Positions 34,854-43,785 of a stretch of DNA of 64,000 bases are shown here, one piece after another (within the stretch, counting starts at the first letter, position 1; every line of letters begins with the position of its first letter). Source of the DNA: UBA6623 sp965238125. GTDB taxonomy: Bacteria; Acidobacteriota; Terriglobia; Bryobacterales; UBA6623. The notes beneath the pieces are model-generated. The model ran no database searches, was not told the DNA's origin, and worked only from the letters and a program-made list of their open reading frames with translations. The position numbers and the translations under genes were made by a program. The stretch covers positions 4,092,001-4,156,000 of the forward strand of contig OZ250179.1 of NCBI GenBank assembly GCA_965238125.1, written 5' to 3'.

Positions 34854-36518
34854 CCCGCATTTTCAATTTGATGTATGAGCTTCAGACCATCCAGCGACCT
34901 TCAGCGTCTTTATTGATAGGGGCTAGAGCCCGATAAGGACGCCATGGAGGTCAACACCCGATGGGTGAAAAAGAAAACAAGCCGTTTCAGCTCACGTTCA
35001 ATGGATTTCTCAAAGTCGATTTCCAAGGATCGCGAGTCACCTCGGATGGCGGTCTGATTCTCGTTCGCGAACTGGATGAACGACTCGGACTCGGCCAGCT
35101 GATCGACGAGCATCTCAGCGACTCGCGACAAGGCTTGAACAAGAAGTTCGCGCTGGCCGATCTGCTGCGGCAGTCGGTCTACAGCCGACTCGCTGGCTAC
35201 GAGGACCTCAATGACGCCGTTCGAGTATCCGCCGATCCGACCTTTCGCTTGATCGGCTCGAAGAGGAACTGGGATCGCGGAGCAGCCTTGACCTCGACGC
35301 TGCATGGCTTCGAGACGGAGATGCTGGCGAGCGAAGAGAACTTGCTGGGGCTGATGGCAGTGAACCGGGAGCTGGTCGCGCAAGCCGAAGCTCCCGACGG
35401 TTCAGACCGCGTGGTGCTCGACATGGACTCCACGGAGAGCCCCGTCCACGGCCAACAGGAAGGCAGTGCCTACAACGGACACTTCGAGTCGGTCTGCTAT
35501 CACCCGCTGTTGCTGTTCAACCAGCACGGCGACTGCCTAGGCGCGAAGCTGCGTCCCGGCAACGTGCACAGCGCCGAGGACTGGGACGAGCTGCTACTGC
35601 CGGAGATCGAACGACAACAGGCGGAGGGCAAACAGGTGACGTTCCGCGCCGACGCCGCCTTCGCCAAGCCCGAGATCTACGAGGCGATGGAGGAGCGCGG
35701 CGTGGACTACGTGATTCGCATCCCGGCGAACAAGAGCCTGGAGCTGGAGATCGAGGACATCCTGTTTCGGCCACCGGGCAGGCCGAACGCCAAGCCCCTA
35801 GTGCGCTACAAGAGTTTTCGCTATCAGGCCGAGAGCTGGTCGAAGGCAAGGCGAGTTGTCGCCAAGGTCGAGCATCACCAGGGCGAACTATTCCCGCGCG
35901 TCGGATTTGTCGTGACGAGCATGAGCTTGCCGAGCCGCTCGGTCGTACGGTTCTACAACAAGCGCGGCACGGCGGAGCAGTGGATCAAAGAAGGCAAACA
36001 GGCCACGCACTGGACCCGCTTGTCGTGTCACCGCTTCCGAGCCAACGAGGTACGGCTGCAACTCAGCGTGCCGGCCTACAACCTGGGCAACCTGTGGCGA
36101 CGGCTAGGGCTACCGCAACGAATCAAAAGCTGGTCGCTAACGAGTTTGCAACACAGGTTGATGAAGACGGGTGGTAGGCTGGTCAAGCATGCGCGGTACT
36201 ATTGGCTGCTGCCGGCCGAGGGGCATCTGAACCGCAGGCTGTTCGGCGACATGCTGCACAGGATCTGGGCGCTGCCGCTGCCAAGCGGGTAGCGTTGACC
36301 GGGCGAGGATCAACAGTTTTCGGCTCCAAAAGGTTTCGCAAGGAGCAGTGTCGGCCGGAGCGCCGTTCAGCCCGCTCAAGCAACGTCTGTGAGCGGATGG
36401 ACGAGCCCTGGCGCCTACCGGCGGAGGTCATGTGCAGGGTTCAGCGCGAAAAGACGTGGTCTTCGGGGCAGCGCGGGTGTATACTTTCACCGTCCCAGGG
36501 CCAAAATGGAAATCCTGG
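34854..36518 (+). mobile_element. IS1380 copy B (complete)
   Basis: 1,665 bp. The left end is CCCGCATTTTCAATTTG and the right end, reversed, CCAGGATTTCCATTTTGG. A 5-bp duplication CTGGG lies at 34849-34853 and 36519-36523. It is inserted in the IS1182 transposase gene. Confidence 0.93.
34961..36292 (+). CDS. IS1380 transposase (copy B)
   Basis: 443 residues, full length, with VVLDMDSTESPVHG, FRADAAFAKPEIYE and GTAEQWIKEGKQ supplying the catalytic triad. It is nearly identical to copy C where that survives and about 90 percent or more similar to copies A and D by eye. It appears intact. Confidence 0.93.
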   Translation: MGEKENKPFQLTFNGFLKVDFQGSRVTSDGGLILVRELDERLGLGQLIDEHLSDSRQGLNKKFALADLLRQSVYSRLAGYEDLNDAVRVSADPTFRLIGSKRNWDRGAALTSTLHGFETEMLASEENLLGLMAVNRELVAQAEAPDGSDRVVLDMDSTESPVHGQQEGSAYNGHFESVCYHPLLLFNQHGDCLGAKLRPGNVHSAEDWDELLLPEIERQQAEGKQVTFRADAAFAKPEIYEAMEERGVDYVIRIPANKSLELEIEDILFRPPGRPNAKPLVRYKSFRYQAESWSKARRVVAKVEHHQGELFPRVGFVVTSMSLPSRSVVRFYNKRGTAEQWIKEGKQATHWTRLSCHRFRANEVRLQLSVPAYNLGNLWRRLGLPQRIKSWSLTSLQHRLMKTGGRLVKHARYYWLLPAEGHLNRRLFGDMLHRIWALPLPSG

Positions 36519-36958
36519 CTGGGAGGCCGCCGCCGAAGACTGCCGCGGGTGCGAGGCGCGGTCGCTGTGTTGCCCGGATGTGAAGGCAAGCAAGCAGGGA
36601 CGCAGTATCGCGGTGAGCGAGGTGCATGTCGCGGTCGAGAAGTTTGACGAGAAGATGCGGCCGCCCGAAGCACAAGCGCTTAATAAGCAACGAGCGCCGT
36701 TGGCGGAATTTCCCAATGCCTGGATCAAAGACAAATCGAAGTTGCGACGCTTTGCGACACGCGGGTTGGAGAAGGTGAAATGCGAAGCGTATTGGGCGGC
36801 GTTGACCTTCAATTTGCAGCGGATGTTCCGGTTGGCTCCCGAAGTGCTGGCGACTGGGTAGTCGCCCACCCGCCGGCGGCGGGTGCGTCAAGCCCCCCGC
36901 GGCGAAAGGGCGACCGCCGGCGCGGGGTGAATTCGATCAGCGTAGCCCTCGTCTTTTC

Positions 36959-37342
36959 CTATCGACCCACCGTCGCCTTGCGACTACCGTCGGGACTCGG
37001 CCCGGCAAGTAGCGCCGCTTGGTTGGCGGCAGTAACTCCGGCGGTGTTGGCTTGCCGTTGTTGCCGCGCCCGCAAGGCTCGAGCCGCCGCTGCCCGCTTG
37101 GTTTCGGCCCGCATCGTTTCCTCGTCCACCCGTGCGGTCATCTGAGCGGTAAAGCTGCGGGGCGCGGTTGTGGCCGTCTCGGTTGCTCCGGGAAGTTCCG
37201 TTGGCTCCCCGCCGCCGAGCCAAATCCAGTAGGTCAGGAACAGAAGAACGAAAACCGTGATGGCTCCCACACCCCATTGAGTGACGACGCCGCCGGGGAG
37301 CGATCCCGCTGGTTTTACGTAGAGCCGCTTCCACTCGATCAT
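36959..37342 (-). pseudogene. VirB10/TrbI-like protein, N-terminal stump
   Basis: 127 codons: a short cytoplasmic start, one membrane helix (WGVGAITVFVLLFLTYWIWL, ~24-43) and a Thr/Ala-rich then coiled segment (VDEETMRAETKRAAAARALR). This is the layout of the VirB10/TrbI N-terminus; the conserved C-terminal beta-barrel that forms the outer-membrane channel is missing, cut near the IS1182 border. The start overlaps the virB9 stop by 4 bases (ATGA), which fits the B9-B10 gene order. Confidence 0.7.
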
Positions 37343-38181
37343 GGCCCGATCTCCGGCAGGGCGAAGCGCCAGCGTACTTTCTGTTTGCCGATCCGCAACC
37401 AGCCGTGGCCCAAAACGTGACGGGCGATATACAGCCCGTCCTCGCCGAGGTCGTAAGCCACGAGCGCCGGTTTACCGTCCTTTTCTTCGTACAGCGCGGG
37501 CGACTCCTGGGCGTTGGAGCGAAGGTAGGTAAACTGCCCGTCGTGCCACATTCCCTCGACCAGGAACGGCCACTTGCGCGCCTTGTCCTCCAATCGGTAG
37601 GGAAACTTGAGCCGCGTGGGATAGTCCGCCCGGAACGCCTCGCTCTCGCCCGCCGCCCGCGCCGCCGTGTCCGCGATGCGGCTATCGGCGTCCATCTGCG
37701 CGGCCTTGGCCGTCTTGATGGCGGTCTCCGCCATTTGCTGATAGGCGGCAACCTGTCCGCGAGCTACAAAGGCCGGTTCATGTTTCGTCGGCGAGATTCG
37801 CGGATCGGCCTCCCCCTGTGGGTCGATGCGAACGACAAGATGTGGCCGGCCCTTGCTTTGCTCGGTGACAAGGAATGAGTAGATGCGCCCGGATTCGCAG
37901 ACCAGCGCCACGTTGGTCGTGACGCCCTCGGCAATGGGCTTGAGGAACGCCAGATTCGCGGCTCCGGTCAGGTGCCAGTATTCGGAATCTCCGACTACAA
38001 AATCCAGCACGTTTTCCGTTTGGGGAAGCACGATAACGGTGGTGTGCCGGGTCTTGGCGCGAATCTGTACGATTTCATCCCGGCCTCCGTCAACGCGCAA
38101 TACCGGCCCGCCGTCCTGAGCGGTCAGCGGGATGGTGAGCGCCACGAGCGCCGCCGTGACGAGTGTAAGGATTTTCAACAT
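37339..38181 (-). CDS. virB9: VirB9/TrbG-like type IV secretion protein
   Basis: 280 residues. A signal peptide (LTLVTAALVALTIPLTAQ, ~4-21) is followed by an N-terminal beta domain (IVQIRAKTRHTTVIVLPQTE, VALVCESGRIYSFLVTEQ) and, after a helical Ala-rich linker, the VirB9 C-terminal domain (FVEGMWHDGQFTYLRS-type strand, here LVEGMWHDGQFTYLRSNAQE, and YIARHVLGHGWLRIGKQKV). VirB9 forms the outer-membrane core with VirB7 and VirB10. It sits 3 bases after virB4 and overlaps the virB10 stump. Confidence 0.85.
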   Translation of the reverse strand: MLKILTLVTAALVALTIPLTAQDGGPVLRVDGGRDEIVQIRAKTRHTTVIVLPQTENVLDFVVGDSEYWHLTGAANLAFLKPIAEGVTTNVALVCESGRIYSFLVTEQSKGRPHLVVRIDPQGEADPRISPTKHEPAFVARGQVAAYQQMAETAIKTAKAAQMDADSRIADTAARAAGESEAFRADYPTRLKFPYRLEDKARKWPFLVEGMWHDGQFTYLRSNAQESPALYEEKDGKPALVAYDLGEDGLYIARHVLGHGWLRIGKQKVRWRFALPEIGP

Positions 38182-38184
38182 GAG

Positions 38185-40608
38185 CTACCTCCTGGATAGG
38201 TGTTCAATGGCCTCGACGAGGCCGTATTGTTCGACTGCCTCGGCGCGCTTGTGAGCATCGACGGGCGACGAGGTATAGAGCCAGTAACTGGCCGGATCGA
38301 CTTCAAGCCGCAAGATACCCGCCGCGTCGGTGCGACGTAGATAAAGCTCCCGCTTGGGGATCAAGCCTCGAATGGTATTGACTTCGGAAGGGTTGAGCCG
38401 GAAGGTTTCGGCGGCTTTGTCCGGCAACTCCGGGTTGGCGAAAAACAGCTTGGTCGGCATGGATTCGAGCAAGGCTTCCGCCCCCGCGGTCCCGGTCACG
38501 TCCACGGCGCTTTGCGTGGCGATAATCAGCGCCGCGTTCTTCTTGCGCCATGTCTTCGCGGCTTCGGCAAGATAGGAAAGCACAGCCGGGTCTTGCAAGT
38601 AGCGCCACGCTTCATCGACCACCATGAGCTTTACCCTGGCCGTCTCGTCGGGGTTCTCCAAAGCCAGCCGCAACCGTTCCAGAAGGTAGAACAGCGCCGC
38701 TTCGCACAAGTCCTCATGCTCCGCCGCGCCCGCCATGTCGATCACCTGCCAGTCCTCGAAGTTGAGGTCGTCAGCGTCCGCCGCGTTATCGAAATATCGA
38801 CCCCACGCGCCGTCTCCGTGCCAGCGCCCCAGAGCGGGCCACATCCTTGAGGGAAGCGAACGGACCAGCACCCCAAGGGTCCGGCGTTGGGGCGCGAAGG
38901 CATAGAGGTCTTCGACGCGGGCGCGAATCTCGCTGGGGTCTTCCCCGCCGAGTGTCCAGCCGCCGATTCGCAAGAGGCGCGAAATCCACCCGGCAAGGAA
39001 TCCGAAGGTCCGCTCCCCCGCCGGAAGCGAGAAGGGCCGTAAGCGAAACCCGCCGCCCGTGTCGCCTTCCGGGGATAGCTCCATGTAGCCTCCGCCTAGA
39101 AACTGGGTCAGCCAGCGGTAGGAGCCGCCTAGATCGAGAATGAAAATACGCGGATCGTATTGCAGGGCTTGAACCAGAAGGAAGTTGAGCGCGAAGGATT
39201 TACCCGCGCCGGTCGCGCCAAGCACCAGCGTATGTCCCACGTCTCCTTTGAACAGATCGTAGTAGTAGGGGGTTCTCCATTGGGTTTCAAGGATCGCTAG
39301 GGCCGCTTTCTTCAAGTGGCCGCTGCGCGGTGTTCCCACCGGAGGACCGAAGATCGGAGCCATCGAAGCAACCGCGCCCGCCGATACAAACACGGATCGG
39401 CATTGCCGCCGTCGCGGTTGCGCGGGCATCCGCGAAAACCACGCCGGAAGCTGCCCGTAACCCTCCCGGATCACCTTGGCGTCGTGGCTGGTAAAGATGC
39501 GCCGGATATCTCCGTCCAGGCTCTCGGTAACGGATAGCGGGCCGTGGATCGCCACGGTCAGCGCGAAGTCGCCGTAGGCGATGCCGTCCGTCTCCAACTC
39601 GACCAGGGCATCGCCCAGGCGCTCCGATTCCGCCGCCGCCGCCGAGTCCACCATCGCCGCCGCGCTGCCTTCGGTTTCTTGAACGTGGGCGGACATCGAG
39701 TAGCGCTTCGAGAAGTAATGGCGCTGCGCGCCCCGGATTTTGCGCCGGGCCGTATCGAGGCCCCGCGGACGCCATTCGAGCGTCACCGTCATGGTGGCAT
39801 CGAGCCGGTAAAGCGCCTGTAGAAGATTCGCCTTCGCCGCTGCGGGTGGCGAGAGAAGCGAGTAGAGAATGACAGGCTCCCCGTCCAGGCGCAGATTGCG
39901 CCGCTCCGCTTCGAGTTCGGAGACGGCTAGCCGCCAATTCATGCCGCTGCCGGTCGCGCCGTCCCAAAAAGAGCCGGGCCGGTTGGTGAGCTCATTCAAG
40001 ACCCCGGACGCTTCCGCCGCGTCAAGCACCCGTATCGGCGTCAGGTCATCGACCAGCGCCCGGCTTGCTTCGACCAGTTGCCGGAAGCTCCCCGCCGCGC
40101 CCTCGATAGAGGATTCAAGGTAAACCGATTCATGTTGATTGCGCCGCCGGGCCATCCAGTTCTTGGCATAGGCCATCCACCACGGCCCGCCACTCTTTTG
40201 AGTGGTGACGGCGGATAGGCCCGGATCATGCGCCCATGCGACATAGGCGCTAACGCTCTGTACCCGTTTTTCAAGGAACGCCCGGCGCTTGCGCCGTCCA
40301 AGCGCGGCAACGCTCGATGCTTCGTCATCGCCTTGGTCCTCGAATTGGATGGGACGCCGGAGCAAATAGAAGTAAAGCCGGGTCCGCGAATCCACCCCGC
40401 TCAACATCCGTTGCCAGCGGTCAATCACCCGGTCCAGTTGTTCGGGTGTCTGACCGTCCAGGACGCTAGGCGTGAGCCGTGCGATCGACATAAGCTCCCC
40501 GGCCCGCGTCAGGCAGGACCGGCCATCTTCGAGCCAGCCCCACCAAGGCAGTTCCTCGGCCAGCGCTCCCGCCGCTTCAAAGTCCGCGAGTTCATTGTTG
40601 ATATTCAC
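38185..40608 (-). CDS. virB4: VirB4/TrbE-type ATPase
   Basis: 807 residues, normal length. Walker A is LVLGATGAGKSFALNFLL at about residues 459-476 and Walker B is VKLMVVDEAWRYL; between and after them lie FILDLGGSYRWLTQFLGGGY and IIATQSAVDVTG, typical of VirB4. It powers pilus assembly and substrate transfer at the inner membrane. Its start overlaps the virB3 stop by 4 bases. The gene looks intact although several partners (VirB6, B8, B11, D4) are missing. Confidence 0.93.
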   Translation of the reverse strand: MNINNELADFEAAGALAEELPWWGWLEDGRSCLTRAGELMSIARLTPSVLDGQTPEQLDRVIDRWQRMLSGVDSRTRLYFYLLRRPIQFEDQGDDEASSVAALGRRKRRAFLEKRVQSVSAYVAWAHDPGLSAVTTQKSGGPWWMAYAKNWMARRRNQHESVYLESSIEGAAGSFRQLVEASRALVDDLTPIRVLDAAEASGVLNELTNRPGSFWDGATGSGMNWRLAVSELEAERRNLRLDGEPVILYSLLSPPAAAKANLLQALYRLDATMTVTLEWRPRGLDTARRKIRGAQRHYFSKRYSMSAHVQETEGSAAAMVDSAAAAESERLGDALVELETDGIAYGDFALTVAIHGPLSVTESLDGDIRRIFTSHDAKVIREGYGQLPAWFSRMPAQPRRRQCRSVFVSAGAVASMAPIFGPPVGTPRSGHLKKAALAILETQWRTPYYYDLFKGDVGHTLVLGATGAGKSFALNFLLVQALQYDPRIFILDLGGSYRWLTQFLGGGYMELSPEGDTGGGFRLRPFSLPAGERTFGFLAGWISRLLRIGGWTLGGEDPSEIRARVEDLYAFAPQRRTLGVLVRSLPSRMWPALGRWHGDGAWGRYFDNAADADDLNFEDWQVIDMAGAAEHEDLCEAALFYLLERLRLALENPDETARVKLMVVDEAWRYLQDPAVLSYLAEAAKTWRKKNAALIIATQSAVDVTGTAGAEALLESMPTKLFFANPELPDKAAETFRLNPSEVNTIRGLIPKRELYLRRTDAAGILRLEVDPASYWLYTSSPVDAHKRAEAVEQYGLVEAIEHLSRR

Positions 40609-40904
40609 GCGCTATCTCCGAATGAGAAGGGTCCAGGGAGCCTGCGCCCATTTGCCGGGATCGTAGCGGACGCCCGCAGGATTTCAAGCATGTTGGGGTC
40701 TTGCTTCCAGGCCCAAAACCCGACGCCGTAGAGCACCGCGAAGATCAATGCGCCCACCACAATGGAGTTGATGGCGTTCCACAAGGCAAGCCCCAACGTG
40801 GCGCTCAACAGGAACCAGCGGCGCTCGACGCCCATGATGGTGAGCGGTTTGGAAAGCGCCGGGTATCCGCGCCATGTCTTGCCGCGCTCCATCAGAAGAG
40901 CCAC
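40605..40904 (-). CDS. virB3: VirB3/TrbD-like membrane protein
   Basis: 99 residues with the VirB3 start pattern PALSKPLTIMGVERRWFLLS and two adjacent hydrophobic segments (~27-65). VirB3 is a small inner-membrane protein that works with VirB4. It overlaps virB2 by 13 bases and virB4 by 4 bases, so the three are co-translated. Confidence 0.85.
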   Translation of the reverse strand: MALLMERGKTWRGYPALSKPLTIMGVERRWFLLSATLGLALWNAINSIVVGALIFAVLYGVGFWAWKQDPNMLEILRASATIPANGRRLPGPFSFGDSA

Positions 40905-41212
40905 GTAAGAAAGTTAGCCGCGCCCATGGCCATTCCCAGGCCGAAGATGATTCCGGCCAGGGCCTTCTTGCTGCCGCCTTCCCCGAAGGCGAACATCAGC
41001 CCGCCCACCACGACGGCAATCAAGCTGAGTCCTCGCGCAATGGGTCCGGTGAAAGCGCCCTGCAACACGTCAATCGCTTGTAGCCAAGGGCTTGCTCCCG
41101 CTCCTGAGACTGGTGCCGGTGGCGCTTGCGCCATAAGTTCTCCCGCCGAAAGCGCGAGGATGCTCACCAGAAGAACGACGCGCTTCGAGATGGTTGAATG
41201 TTTGTTTGTCAT
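40892..41212 (-). CDS. virB2: VirB2/TrbC-like pilin
   Basis: 106 residues from the ATG at 41212, chosen because GGGAG lies just upstream and the product then begins with a signal peptide (RVVLLVSILALSAGELMAQA). Two hydrophobic helices follow, separated by a short loop (GLSLIAVVVGGLMFAFGEGG and LAGIIFGLGMAMGAANFLTW), the layout of VirB2/TrbC pilins. Confidence 0.85.
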   Translation of the reverse strand: MTNKHSTISKRVVLLVSILALSAGELMAQAPPAPVSGAGASPWLQAIDVLQGAFTGPIARGLSLIAVVVGGLMFAFGEGGSKKALAGIIFGLGMAMGAANFLTWLF

Positions 41213-41237
41213 TGTGTGTCTCCCTTTTTTTGTTGAT

Positions 41238-41561
41238 TTATCCGCCGGGGAACTGCCCCCGGTCTTCTTGTCCCAGCTTCTCGGCAAGCTCGGTTTGCCG
41301 GCCGCCGCCGCGCCGAATGGAGCGTTCCATGAGATCGACTTTGAGGCCGATATCAGCCAAGCCCAAAGCGCGGGCGGCGGCGTAGATCACAGCCATCAGC
41401 GTGACTATGGCAAGTCCGCCATACCACGCTAGGGACATCCAATAATCGGTGAAGATGATTTGAAAATGAGGTTCGAGATAAGCGAAGTGTTCTCCGCCGA
41501 CCATCGCGGCGACGGCAATTATGATGGCCGTGAAGCCAACACTGATTTTCCACGGCTGCAT
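41238..41561 (-). CDS. Small inner-membrane protein of the transfer operon
   Basis: 107 residues with two membrane helices (VGFTAIIIAVAAMVGGEHF and MSLAWYGGLAIVTLMAVIYA) and a charged C-terminal tail. It lies between the wHTH gene and virB2 in the same operon, 25 bases before the pilin start. No family recognised. Confidence 0.6.
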   Translation of the reverse strand: MQPWKISVGFTAIIIAVAAMVGGEHFAYLEPHFQIIFTDYWMSLAWYGGLAIVTLMAVIYAAARALGLADIGLKVDLMERSIRRGGGRQTELAEKLGQEDRGQFPGG

Positions 41562-41577
41562 TGCGGGAATCTCCTGG

Positions 41578-42477
41578 TTAGAGTTCGATAGACCCTTTAT
41601 CTCGTGCGCCGCCGCCGCCGCCGCCGCTGCCCTCGTCCTGGCCGAGGGATCGGGCTATCCGCGCCGAGGCCCGCCCGTTGCTTCCATGCACGGCAAACCC
41701 GGCTGCGGCTTTCGCGGCGATACTCTTGGCGCTGTAGTGCTCGGTCGCAACCTCGACGTTGACGCGCCCGCTGCGGCCCTCAACGTCCAGATATTCAAGC
41801 TGCGCGTCCGGGTACTCCACCCGGCCATTCTTGACGGGCAGACCTAGTGCCTCCGCCGCCTCCAAACGTGCGGCGTCCGCCGCTTCCTTTCCGCCTCGCG
41901 CCCTCGCGCTTTCCGTAGCGCGGGCGATCTCACGCTTGAGTTCGGCGTCAATGCGGACCCGCTTGAGGACGGCTCCCTGTTCGAATAGCTTCATCTGCTC
42001 GATCCTCGCGGCGCGAAACACGGCCACGTCATGTTGAAGCTCGCCGGGCTTCACAAGCCCGCTCCATGCCTTCTGTTGGGAATCAAGCCCCTGGTCGCGG
42101 GCTACGCGCTCCGCACGCTCCACTCCGCGCTCGGTGAGTGTCAGCACTTTGTAGCTGCCGCCTTGCGGTCCCTCGGCGTTATGCTCCCGGACGTGACCGG
42201 CCCGGACCATCTGATCCACGGCCCGCCGCGCCGCGTAGGGGTGTCCCTCGAAGTGAGCGTCTACCACGTCGCGGTAGGCGACGTTGCGGTACATTCCCAC
42301 ATCGGCTATCGCTCGATCCGTGCGGTCCTGGAAGGTCTGCCGCTTCGTCCCACGGGGATCGTATTCGCGCCGGTGGCCGTCGCGCTCGCGGTCCTCGCGC
42401 TCTTTGGCGTGATCGCGCCTGGGGCGAGCTTCGGGCCGGGTCCGTGGATCGCTGGTAAAGTCTCGCGGATCAAACAC
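41578..42477 (-). CDS. Winged-helix protein of the mobilisation region
   Basis: 299 residues. A basic disordered start (RPRRDHAKEREDRERDGHRR) is followed by a winged-helix-like domain (NVAYRDVVDAHFEGHPYAAR, VDQMVRAGHVREHN, YKVLTLTERGVERAERVARD). A central part may be a catalytic or nuclease-like fold (KPGELQHDVAVFRAARIEQM, VEVATEHYSAKSIAAKAAAG), and a Gly-rich tail ends it. This combination is seen in replication-relaxation or relaxase-accessory proteins of mobile elements, but I cannot assign it firmly. It heads the VirB operon, 9 bases after ardC. Confidence 0.5.
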   Translation of the reverse strand: MFDPRDFTSDPRTRPEARPRRDHAKEREDRERDGHRREYDPRGTKRQTFQDRTDRAIADVGMYRNVAYRDVVDAHFEGHPYAARRAVDQMVRAGHVREHNAEGPQGGSYKVLTLTERGVERAERVARDQGLDSQQKAWSGLVKPGELQHDVAVFRAARIEQMKLFEQGAVLKRVRIDAELKREIARATESARARGGKEAADAARLEAAEALGLPVKNGRVEYPDAQLEYLDVEGRSGRVNVEVATEHYSAKSIAAKAAAGFAVHGSNGRASARIARSLGQDEGSGGGGGGARDKGSIEL

Positions 42478-42486
42478 GGTGGCTCC

Positions 42487-43590
42487 TTAACGGCTCGGCC
42501 CTACGTCGTGCTGTTGGGCTTGAGCGGGTTGTTTTTGCGGCGATTGTTTTGGCGTTTGGCTGATCCGCAGCCCGCGAGCATGGGAGTATTCCTGGGTCAA
42601 CCGCGCCCGCGTCTTTTCCTCGCTCGGCTTCTCAACCTCACGGTCGATGGCGCGTTCCATGAGGTGATCGGTCATCTTCTGCGCGTCTCGCGCCGCTCTA
42701 TGAATCTCATGCGGGTCTTTTTCAAGCACCTTCACCCAATTCTCGACATAGGCCGCGCCGCGCTGTGGGTCATGTCCCACACCCACGCGCTCCCCGGTCA
42801 TCATGGCGCTGATCTCGGCCCGCAATTCTTCGCGGGCGTATTCCGGCGATCCAAAGCCGTTGGCTAATCCCTCTTTGAGCGTTTCGCGGTTCATGCGATC
42901 CGGGTGGCCGGTTGCATGGCCGCACTCGTGAAGCGCCGTCTGGTAGTAGCCGTTGCGGGTGGGGAATTGGGAGGGCTCCGGGAGCACCACCTTGTCCTCG
43001 GCCATCCGATAGTAGGCCCGATCTCCGGCGACGTGCTCGACAGTCGGCCCGCTGGCCGCGATCACCTTCTCGGCGTCTCGATGAGCGTCCCATTCGGGCC
43101 GGATTTGGCCTTCTCGCGGCTTCAATTCCAGGCCCTCGGCTTGCTCCACGTTGAACACCGTGTATTGCTTACAGATGGGCCGCTCCCGCTTTTCTTCTTC
43201 GTAGATCGTCTTGCCTTCCTTGTTCTTGAGAGTCTTCCCCTGCTCGTCCTTCGCGGCCCGCGCCGTGCGATCCGTGAAGAATAGAACCTGCGTCCCTTTC
43301 TCGCCCTTGCGGACCTGTCCGCCCGCTTCCCGAATCTGGTTGTAGGTGCCCCAACGGTTGTCGCCTCGTCCATCGCGGATCGCGCGGCTCATCAGGTAAA
43401 GGCTGTTGCCGCCGCTGTACTTGTTGCCGGTTGAGAAGTTTTCGGCGCTGATCTGTTCTCCCGGCTTCCACGGCTTCTGCCACGGCGCAACACCGCGCTT
43501 GATCTGGTCAATGATTTCGTTGGAGACTTTCTTCGCGTAGTCTTCCCCGCGCTGCCAAAAGGATTTCTTCGCGATAGTGCGCCTCCATTC
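42487..43590 (-). CDS. ArdC-like antirestriction/zincin protein, start unresolved
   Basis: The N-terminal ssDNA-binding ArdC domain is visible (YAKKVSNEIIDQIKRGVAPW, NKYSGGNSLYLMSRA, GGQVRKGEKGTQVLFF), followed by a zincin-like peptidase domain with HECGH in ALHECGHATGHPDRM and REELRAEISAMM. ArdC-type proteins protect incoming DNA from restriction during conjugation. The frame is open from 43590, directly after the TAG of the preceding gene in the same frame, but no ATG, GTG or TTG precedes the conserved domain. The first ATG (43392) would delete it. An ATG at 43588 is out of frame, so a one-base indel or a converted stop is likely. Confidence 0.72.
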   Translation of the reverse strand, partial: EWRRTIAKKSFWQRGEDYAKKVSNEIIDQIKRGVAPWQKPWKPGEQISAENFSTGNKYSGGNSLYLMSRAIRDGRGDNRWGTYNQIREAGGQVRKGEKGTQVLFFTDRTARAAKDEQGKTLKNKEGKTIYEEEKRERPICKQYTVFNVEQAEGLELKPREGQIRPEWDAHRDAEKVIAASGPTVEHVAGDRAYYRMAEDKVVLPEPSQFPTRNGYYQTALHECGHATGHPDRMNRETLKEGLANGFGSPEYAREELRAEISAMMTGERVGVGHDPQRGAAYVENWVKVLEKDPHEIHRAARDAQKMTDHLMERAIDREVEKPSEEKTRARLTQEYSHARGLRISQTPKQSPQKQPAQAQQHDVGPSR

Positions 43591-43785
43591 CTAGTCGTGG
43601 CGGTCGTACCGCGCCTGGTCGATCTCCGCCACGGTGCCCACGTCCTCGTTCATGGGCACTCCGATCCGCTCCGCCAGTTCCCGCGTCAGCTCGACCGCGA
43701 GTCCTCGATTCAGCGCCTCGTGAAATTCAGCCTCGGTGGTGGCCGTGACGTACTTCTCGCCGTTCTCTTCCTTTTTTTGAATCAT
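43591..43785 (-). CDS. Small hypothetical protein
   Basis: 64 residues from the ATG at 43785 with a strong GGAGAGGGAG ribosome site. Sequence features are KYVTATTEAEFHEALNRGLA and LTRELAERIGVPMNED. It overlaps the upstream gene by 4 bases (ATGA) and ends in TAG in the same frame as ardC. Unknown function, possibly a regulator or a former ArdC N-terminal extension. Confidence 0.55.
   Translation of the reverse strand: MIQKKEENGEKYVTATTEAEFHEALNRGLAVELTRELAERIGVPMNEDVGTVAEIDQARYDRHD

Larger units (their letters stand above)
33704..36861 (+). pseudogene. IS1182-family transposase, interrupted by IS1380 copy B
   Basis: The first part (33704-34853) has the N-terminal domain (YIPINRDQQILQPLDIDKLI), first Asp region ERIATDGTKIRAHVNKKSF, a coiled-coil Gln/Glu/Arg-rich linker, and MLADGGYTNNETVVEMAERE. 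The second part (36524-36861) has the C-terminal block with DCRGCEARSLCC and FAKTRGLEKVK-type helices (RRFATRGLEKVKCEAYWAAL). Deleting 34854-36518 with one CTGGG repeat joins them in frame as QDVWEAAAEDCRGCE. Clear IS1182 terminal repeats were not found. The element truncates the unknown gene at 33655 and virB10 at ~36959. Confidence 0.85.

Noticed and set aside
33251..37342. The unknown fragment at 33251-33655 as the missing C-terminus of VirB10
   Set aside because: Its sequence has none of the VirB10 C-terminal beta-barrel motifs, although strand and position would allow it.
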